DNA of 64,000 nucleotides from assembly GCA_963169765.1 (NCBI GenBank), contig CAUJEN010000192.1:1-64000 (forward strand). The letters are read 5' to 3'. The translations under genes and the position numbers were made by a program. The DNA comes from QWHO01 sp021404945. Its GTDB lineage: Bacteria > Vulcanimicrobiota > Xenobia > Xenobiales > QWHO01. The notes below the pieces were generated by a model. It was not told the DNA's origin. It saw only the letters and a program-made list of their open reading frames with translations, and searched no databases. This document shows positions 60,165 to 64,000 of the stretch, piece by piece (the first letter of the stretch is position 1; each line of letters starts with the position of its first letter).

Positions 60165-60569
60165 ATGCGCCTTTTCACACTGCAGCGGGACGAGGACGAG
60201 GGCGGGGTTTCCGGCACCGGGAAGGTCGGCGAGGTGGCCGAGTTCCCCAACGGAAAGGCCGTGCTCCAGTGGTCTGCTGACACCCTGGCCGGCGTGCCCA
60301 GCATGTCCATCTTCGAGTCGCTCCAGGACCTGGAGAAGGTCCACGGTCACGGCGGCAAGACGCGCCTGATCGAGTGCGGCCAGGAGGGCGCCGACAAGCC
60401 CGAACTGCTGACCCGCGAGCGCCTGGACTCGATGTTCGCCGAGTTCGCCGAGCACCTCGAAGAAGTCCACACCTTCACGCTTGAGAATCATGGGCCAACG
60501 GGACGCCTCGGTAGATCGCGCCATCGAGCAGACCAAGGCAGACATCCAGGAACTCGGCAAGACGTCTGA
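60165..60569 (+). CDS. Phage protein of unknown function ahead of the head genes
   Basis: The ATG has AAAGGAG upstream. The first ~105 residues look coding (MRLFTLQRDEDEGGVSGTGK, GVPSMSIFESLQDLEKVHGH), but the last ~25 become Arg/Gly-rich in a shadow style while the next gene starts in another frame at 60490. The true gene may end in a frameshift or junction near 60490. Function unknown. Confidence 0.5.
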   Translation: MRLFTLQRDEDEGGVSGTGKVGEVAEFPNGKAVLQWSADTLAGVPSMSIFESLQDLEKVHGHGGKTRLIECGQEGADKPELLTRERLDSMFAEFAEHLEEVHTFTLENHGPTGRLGRSRHRADQGRHPGTRQDV

Positions 60570-61716
60570 GCAGGCTGGCACGGTCACCCCCGGCCAGAGT
60601 CCGTCGGCCACGGGAAAGCAGAAGAGCCAGAGTGAAAACGTTGGCCAGCTCGAGGTCAACTTCACCGAGGGCGTCTTCACCGAAGGCGACCTGCAGATCC
60701 CCTACGTTGACGTCTCTGGCCGCCTGTTCCACACGGGCAAGCACCGCGGCATCGACTACACCGAGCAGCGCCTGGACGAGATGGTGAACAACTTCGCCGA
60801 GCCCGCCGGCGAGCTCGACTGGGATGTCCCGGTCCAGCTGGATCACAGCGACTCGGCCAAGGACACGGTCGGCCATGTCCGCAAGCTCTGGCGGAAAGCC
60901 GGCGACCTGATGGGCACCTTCCGCTTCGTCGGCCAGGAGGCCGTCAAGAACGTCAAGCAGCGGCTCTGGAAAAAGCTCTCCGCTGGCATCCGCCTGGGCC
61001 CGACCTTCTCGGTCAAAGAGGCATCGGTGACCCCATTCCCTTTTCTCAAATCCGCCAAGCTCTTCAAAGAGCAGACGATCAACAACGAGGAGGTCCGCAC
61101 TATGGAACCCAATGAGGCCGCCAAGCTGGCCGAGCAGGCTAAGACCAATCCGCAGGCCGATGGTGGAGCCCAGGGGGCCGACCAGAAGCACTCCGACGAC
61201 GCGAAGACCGCGGCCGACGACGCCGGCAAGAAGGACGAGAAGAAGCCCTTCCCGCCCAAGCCGAAGGACGAGGAAGAGAAGAAGGAAGACGCGATGAGCG
61301 ATTCCATCAAGGCCGAGGTCGCCCGTCAGATCGCCGCCGAGCAGGCCGCTTTCAACGAGCGCACCAAGAAGCTCGAGGAGCAGTTCGCCGAGCGCGAAGC
61401 CAAGCTGAAGGCCGCCGAGGAAGTGGCTCGCTTCAAGGATCTGACCCTGAAGGCCGAGCGCTTCTGCGAGACCGGTAAGTCCGTTCCCGCGATGCGCGAG
61501 GCCGAGCTAGATCTGGTCAAGAGCTTCTCCGACGAGCAGCTCGCCAGCTACGAGAAGCTGAAGGGTCTCCAGCCCAACGTCGTGGACTTCTCGGTCCTCG
61601 GCGTCCAGACCACGACCGAGCGCGCCGGCGCCCAGCCGTCCGACGCCGACATGCAGAAGTTCGCCGAGGAGCAGGCCCCTCCGGGTGCCGTGACCGTCCC
61701 GGCCCAGAAGAAGTAA
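60490..61716 (+). CDS. Phage capsid maturation protease fused to a scaffold-like region (putative)
   Basis: The ATG at 60490 gives 408 residues. Residues ~50-195 (GDLQIPYVDVSGRLFHTGKH, VPVQLDHSDSAKDTVGHVRK, LSAGIRLGPTFSVKEASVTP) have the outline of Mu-type phage protease/I-like proteins. The rest is acidic, Lys/Ala/Glu-rich and coiled-coil-like (about 200-330), as in scaffold proteins, which are often fused to or overlap the protease. Location just before decoration and capsid genes supports it. Catalytic residues cannot be assigned. Confidence 0.65.
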   Translation: MGQRDASVDRAIEQTKADIQELGKTSEQAGTVTPGQSPSATGKQKSQSENVGQLEVNFTEGVFTEGDLQIPYVDVSGRLFHTGKHRGIDYTEQRLDEMVNNFAEPAGELDWDVPVQLDHSDSAKDTVGHVRKLWRKAGDLMGTFRFVGQEAVKNVKQRLWKKLSAGIRLGPTFSVKEASVTPFPFLKSAKLFKEQTINNEEVRTMEPNEAAKLAEQAKTNPQADGGAQGADQKHSDDAKTAADDAGKKDEKKPFPPKPKDEEEKKEDAMSDSIKAEVARQIAAEQAAFNERTKKLEEQFAEREAKLKAAEEVARFKDLTLKAERFCETGKSVPAMREAELDLVKSFSDEQLASYEKLKGLQPNVVDFSVLGVQTTTERAGAQPSDADMQKFAEEQAPPGAVTVPAQKK

Positions 61717-61731
61717 GGAGGGCGTGAAGCA

Positions 61732-62115
61732 ATGCCTACTTTGACCGATCCCTACGGCGACAAGGAAATCGTCTACGCCGGCCGCGAGCCGGAAGCGATT
61801 CCCGTGACCATCCTCAGCGGCCAGAACCTGCCTAAGGGCGCCGTCCTGGGCCGCATCACCGCCTCGGGCAAGTACGTCGGCTACGACGACGACGGCACCG
61901 ACGACGGGCGCCGCGTGGCCCAGGGCTTCCTGGTGGAGGCGGTTGACGCCACCGCTGGCGACGCCACCTCGGCCATGTATGTCCGCGGCGGAATGCTCCG
62001 GGTGGCCAACCTGCTCCCCGCCGCTAAGGCCGCCGGGTTCCTGGATGCCAATGGCATCGCCGACATGAACGGCCGTGTGATCGAGCGCGGCTCCGACGAC
62101 ATCTTCGTCTTCTAG
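61732..62115 (+). CDS. Phage head decoration protein (gpD-like)
   Basis: The ATG has AAGGAGG upstream. The 127-residue protein has the lambda gpD-like pattern of family HDPD: PVTILSGQNLPKGAVLGRIT near residues 23-43, GYDDDGTDDGR and RVAQGFLVEAVDATAG, and an end with GRVIERGSDDIFVF. Such proteins bind the outside of the capsid at three-fold sites after expansion. It lies directly before the major capsid gene, the usual order. Confidence 0.88.
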   Translation: MPTLTDPYGDKEIVYAGREPEAIPVTILSGQNLPKGAVLGRITASGKYVGYDDDGTDDGRRVAQGFLVEAVDATAGDATSAMYVRGGMLRVANLLPAAKAAGFLDANGIADMNGRVIERGSDDIFVF

Positions 62116-62134
62116 ATCACCCAGTCCTCAACAA

Positions 62135-62217
62135 GCAGAAGGCCCGCCAACAGAGCAGGCCTTCTGCTTTCCCCAGGTTCCATTCGGGCCCAGGCAACAC
62201 GCCGGGCCCTTTTTCAT
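62135..62217 (+). terminator. Two hairpins between decoration and capsid genes
   Basis: The first is a 10-bp perfect stem (62135-62144 with 62158-62167) followed by TTTCC. The second has GGGCCC arms (near 62188-62193 and 62207-62212) and TTTTT. Both lie between two genes that would be expected to be co-transcribed, so partial termination could set the ratio of decoration to capsid protein. Confidence 0.65.
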
Positions 62218-62238
62218 TAGAAAGGGAGGCTCACGCCA

Positions 62239-62715
62239 ATGCATGCCAACGCTCTTGGCTTCCAGGGAGTCAACTATTACCAGGGCGTCGCGGAGAAGTG
62301 GTCTCCCGATCCCACCAAGTATGCCCTCGCCGGCATCCTGCCCATGGTTAGCTACCCCACCGAGATGATCAAGTGGGACATCCTCGCTGGTATCCAGGGG
62401 ATGACTCAGGCGGCAGCGCTCGATGCGCCTGCCCCGCTGATCAACCACCGGAAGATCCGCGAAATGTCCGAGGTCACCCGCTACTGGCGCGAGGGCGGTC
62501 GCGTGCGCGAAAGCGACATCCTCCGCATCCGCGCGCTGGGTTCCCTGGACAAGCTGGCCGGTCCCCAGCTCGCAATGAACCTGACCAAGCAACTCACGCT
62601 GCGCCGGTTCAACCGCATCGAGTGGCTGGGCTGGGCGATCATCCAGAACAAGGCGTCCGTCGACGACAATGGCGTCAAGTTCACGGCCGACTACACCAGT
62701 CTGATCCAGGATGTC
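62239..62715 (+). pseudogene. Phage major capsid protein, N-terminal part
   Basis: About 158 residues (MHANALGFQGVNYYQGVAEK, later REMSEVTRYWREGGRVRESD and FNRIEWLGWAIIQNKASVDD) match the lambda gpE-type capsid protein style, with AGG upstream of the ATG. Full proteins have about 330-350 residues. At about 62710 the frame runs into a sequence that reads on the minus strand, so the second half is absent here. The truncated frame continues by chance to 62928. Confidence 0.7.
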
Positions 62716-62845
62716 GCTGATCGGGTCGGCGGCGCCGGCATCGGCCCAGTCGGTCCCTGCGTCCACCTCCTGGTCCAGGTTGCGCATCGGCTCGGCGGGG
62801 TAGAAGGCCCGCGAGTCGATGTTCAGGCCATCCGGATCATCTCCA
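62716..62845 (-). pseudogene. Inverted fragment of a major capsid gene
   Basis: On the minus strand ~43 residues read DDPDGLNIDSRAFYPAEPMR, then DAGTDWADAGAADPISDI. The Trp-x-x-(x)-Asp-Pro-Ile-x-Asp-Ile pattern is the segment that follows the DNG-x-x-x-T-x-DY region in gpE-type capsid proteins. It therefore looks like the continuation of the capsid gene that precedes it, but turned around. Edges are approximate. Confidence 0.5.
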
Positions 62846-63065
62846 GTTGGCCGGCGTTGAACGCGAAAGCCGGGCCGTCGAGGACGAACTCGGCGACCTT
62901 GCGCCCCATGTGGGTCACGCCGGGCTGAGCCAGGCGCAGGAGTTCTTGCTCGTTGGGGTTCTTGGTCTCCGGGTTGACCGGGTAGACGCCGGGAGCGTAG
63001 GCGACGTTACCCTTCGCCCGGAGGCAGATCCCGCGGAGCAGGCGGATCTTGAGCGGGTTGTTCAT
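62823..63065 (-). CDS. Small phage protein, possibly truncated
   Basis: The 80-residue product (MNNPLKIRLLRGICLRAKGN, then PGVTHMGRKVAEFVLDGPAF) starts 4 bases after the stop of the next upstream gene. Its end overlaps the inverted capsid fragment, so the last residues may come from a junction. Family unknown. Confidence 0.55.
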   Translation of the reverse strand: MNNPLKIRLLRGICLRAKGNVAYAPGVYPVNPETKNPNEQELLRLAQPGVTHMGRKVAEFVLDGPAFAFNAGQLEMIRMA

Positions 63066-63069
63066 CGGC

Positions 63070-63465
63070 TTACTCCGTCACGGTCATCACGATGATGACC
63101 TCGGGGTTGGTGTGCTTGAACAGGTCGCGGATGACGCTGTTGCGCACCAGCATGTCGGCCGTGGTGGCGTTGTAGTAGATGCGGGCCATCCCGTCGGACT
63201 TGCCGCGCAGGAGGCGGGATTCACGGCACCAGCCCCATTCGGAGGCTTTCTCGATGGCCATCTTGAGGCGCTGCACCTCCTCGCAGAGTTGGGTGGCGGT
63301 GGCGGCCGACTCTGCCGCCTGCTCGACCCCAGCGTCAATGTATGCCATCAGCTCCTGCAGGAACTCTAGCGGGACCTCGACGCCCAGGACTTTCACCTGC
63401 TTGATGGCTAGCGCTTCGGCGACGAGCCACCTGAGCTTGGATGGCGTGTCACGCTGGCGATTCAT
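63070..63465 (-). CDS. Phage protein of unknown function
   Basis: A frame open to 63567; the ATG at 63465 (NRQRDTPSKLRWLVAEALAI) gives 131 residues. The middle is helical (YIDAGVEQAAESAATATQLC) and the end has DMLVRNSVIRDLFKHTNPEV. The residues upstream of 63465 may come from another piece. Followed after 4 bases by the small gene at 63065. Not recognised. Confidence 0.55.
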   Translation of the reverse strand: MNRQRDTPSKLRWLVAEALAIKQVKVLGVEVPLEFLQELMAYIDAGVEQAAESAATATQLCEEVQRLKMAIEKASEWGWCRESRLLRGKSDGMARIYYNATTADMLVRNSVIRDLFKHTNPEVIIVMTVTE

Positions 63466-63549
63466 CGTGTCCGTCCAGTGCTCGTAGCCTTGCCATGGCG
63501 GCTGATAGCGGTCGAATGTGGTCAATCGAGGTGCGCCGAACTCAGTGCG

Positions 63550-63768
63550 CTCATCAGGGGCAACCAATCTGCATTGCGCAGGCGATCGCGCAGACTGTTG
63601 CGTCGCTGCAGTTCAGCCGTGGCGAGTTGCATAGCGGCATCCCGCACCTCGCGCAGGACCTCCACGTAGCAAACGACCTGCAGGGCTTCGGCTACAATGC
63701 CGTCGCTCGCGTCTAGGGCGGCCTGGATACGAGTCTCGTCGCAGGTCAGCGCGCCCCAGAGAATCTCC
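63550..63768 (-). pseudogene. Phage gene fragment
   Basis: A minus-strand frame encodes about 75 residues of helical, Ala/Arg-rich sequence (ALDASDGIVAEALQVVCYVE, then LREVRDAAMQLATAELQRRN). The open frame extends to 63791 but the first residues overlap a plus-strand piece, and the frame to 63522 overlaps the next gene in a different frame. Both ends look cut. Confidence 0.4.
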
Positions 63769-64000
63769 CTGCAAGCCGACTGGCTGGCCAAGATCTCAAA
63801 GGACTGGCTGGACGAGCAAAAGCGTGAAGGCTACCTCGTGGTTGATGCCCTGCACCCACGGTGCAAGACGCTCGACCATGTCGCTCGAGCATGGGGAACG
63901 CCGCCGACTGCTTGCGAACGCCCGATAAGCAAAGCGGCAACGGGGGGGGAGCAACTGGTGAACCACGTTCGATCTTGGCCGCCCCCGCTTGCGAACGAGG
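63769..64000 (+). pseudogene. Possible phage gene fragment running off the window
   Basis: The plus-strand frame from 63769 is open to the window end. Its first ~43 residues (ADWLAKISKDWLDEQKREGY, then HPRCKTLDHVARAWG) look coding; the remainder is Pro-rich and less convincing. No start codon is evident. It meets the minus-strand fragment head-on, another orientation switch. Confidence 0.35.

Noticed and set aside
57956..64000. Functional prophage
   Set aside because: No integrase, terminase, portal or lysis gene is seen, and the capsid and tail genes are cut.

Overview
The window comes from a GC-rich diderm bacterium. The first ~57.9 kb is chromosomal and the last ~6 kb is made of phage gene pieces. 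An outer membrane is indicated by the lptC-lptB-lptF block (lipopolysaccharide export) and by two giant SLH-domain porins of the kind used by Cyanobacteria, Deinococcus-Thermus and some candidate phyla. The order lptC-lptB-lptF-DUF3084-yqgF resembles what I recall of cyanobacterial genomes. I infer a lineage on the Terrabacteria side (non-photosynthetic Cyanobacteria relatives, Armatimonadota, Eremiobacterota or similar) and cannot name the organism. No photosynthesis genes, rRNA or tRNA genes were seen.

Layout. 1-2144 (+): end of proB, proA, and a secreted protein that probably starts at CTG. 2233-6500 (-): an ECF sigma factor, a membrane anti-sigma factor with two zinc fingers, a degenerate ABC ATPase and a small secreted protein. 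6765-7520 (+): unknown protein. 7658-13502 (-): tandem SLH porins, each with its own terminator. 13981-23443 (-): a probable operon running lptC, lptB, lptF, DUF3084, yqgF, a YVTN beta-propeller protein, secA and prfB (with the +1 frameshift). 23772-24410 (-): metallo-beta-lactamase-fold hydrolase. 24413-27894 (+): an unknown protein, a fused NuoI/GltD-like iron-sulfur flavoprotein and a NifU-like protein. 27899-28450 (-): MerR regulator. About 28548-28702 (+): a self-contained unit of promoter, hairpin and terminator, a candidate small RNA. 28701-35534 (-): M14 carboxypeptidase-like protein, zinc-ribbon protein, PAS/GAF/HATPase regulator, small protein and CPBP protease. 35647-39819 (+): Ala/Gly-rich protein, ~430 bp of stacked hairpins, and a secreted CHAT protease. 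39835-43239 (-): succinate dehydrogenase sdhCAB. 43353-48748 (-): thrS and a 1178-residue orphan. 48843-52081 (+): YtxH-like protein, NDUFA9-like SDR, ABC-2 permease and an unknown protein. 52122-54661 (-): an active/inactive M16 peptidase pair. 54713-57765 (+): promoter, attenuator, infC (ATT start), rpmI, rplT and a YcaO/TOMM cyclodehydratase. 57766-57921: second copy of the hairpin element. 57956-64000: phage head, tail and unknown gene pieces joined in alternating orientation.

The most unusual signals are the duplicated hairpin element (36152-36521 and 57766-57921, with a possible third relic near 23590-23642), which keeps its pairing through G-U swaps and in copy A carries extra hairpins with a 9-nt loop-loop complementarity; the candidate small RNA at 28579-28702; an oxidoreductase inserted inside a NuoI-type ferredoxin; an apparently orphan YcaO enzyme coupled to rplT; and several predicted pseudoenzymes (ABC ATPase, M14, one M16). 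The phage mosaic may be an assembly or amplification artefact and should be checked before it is interpreted.
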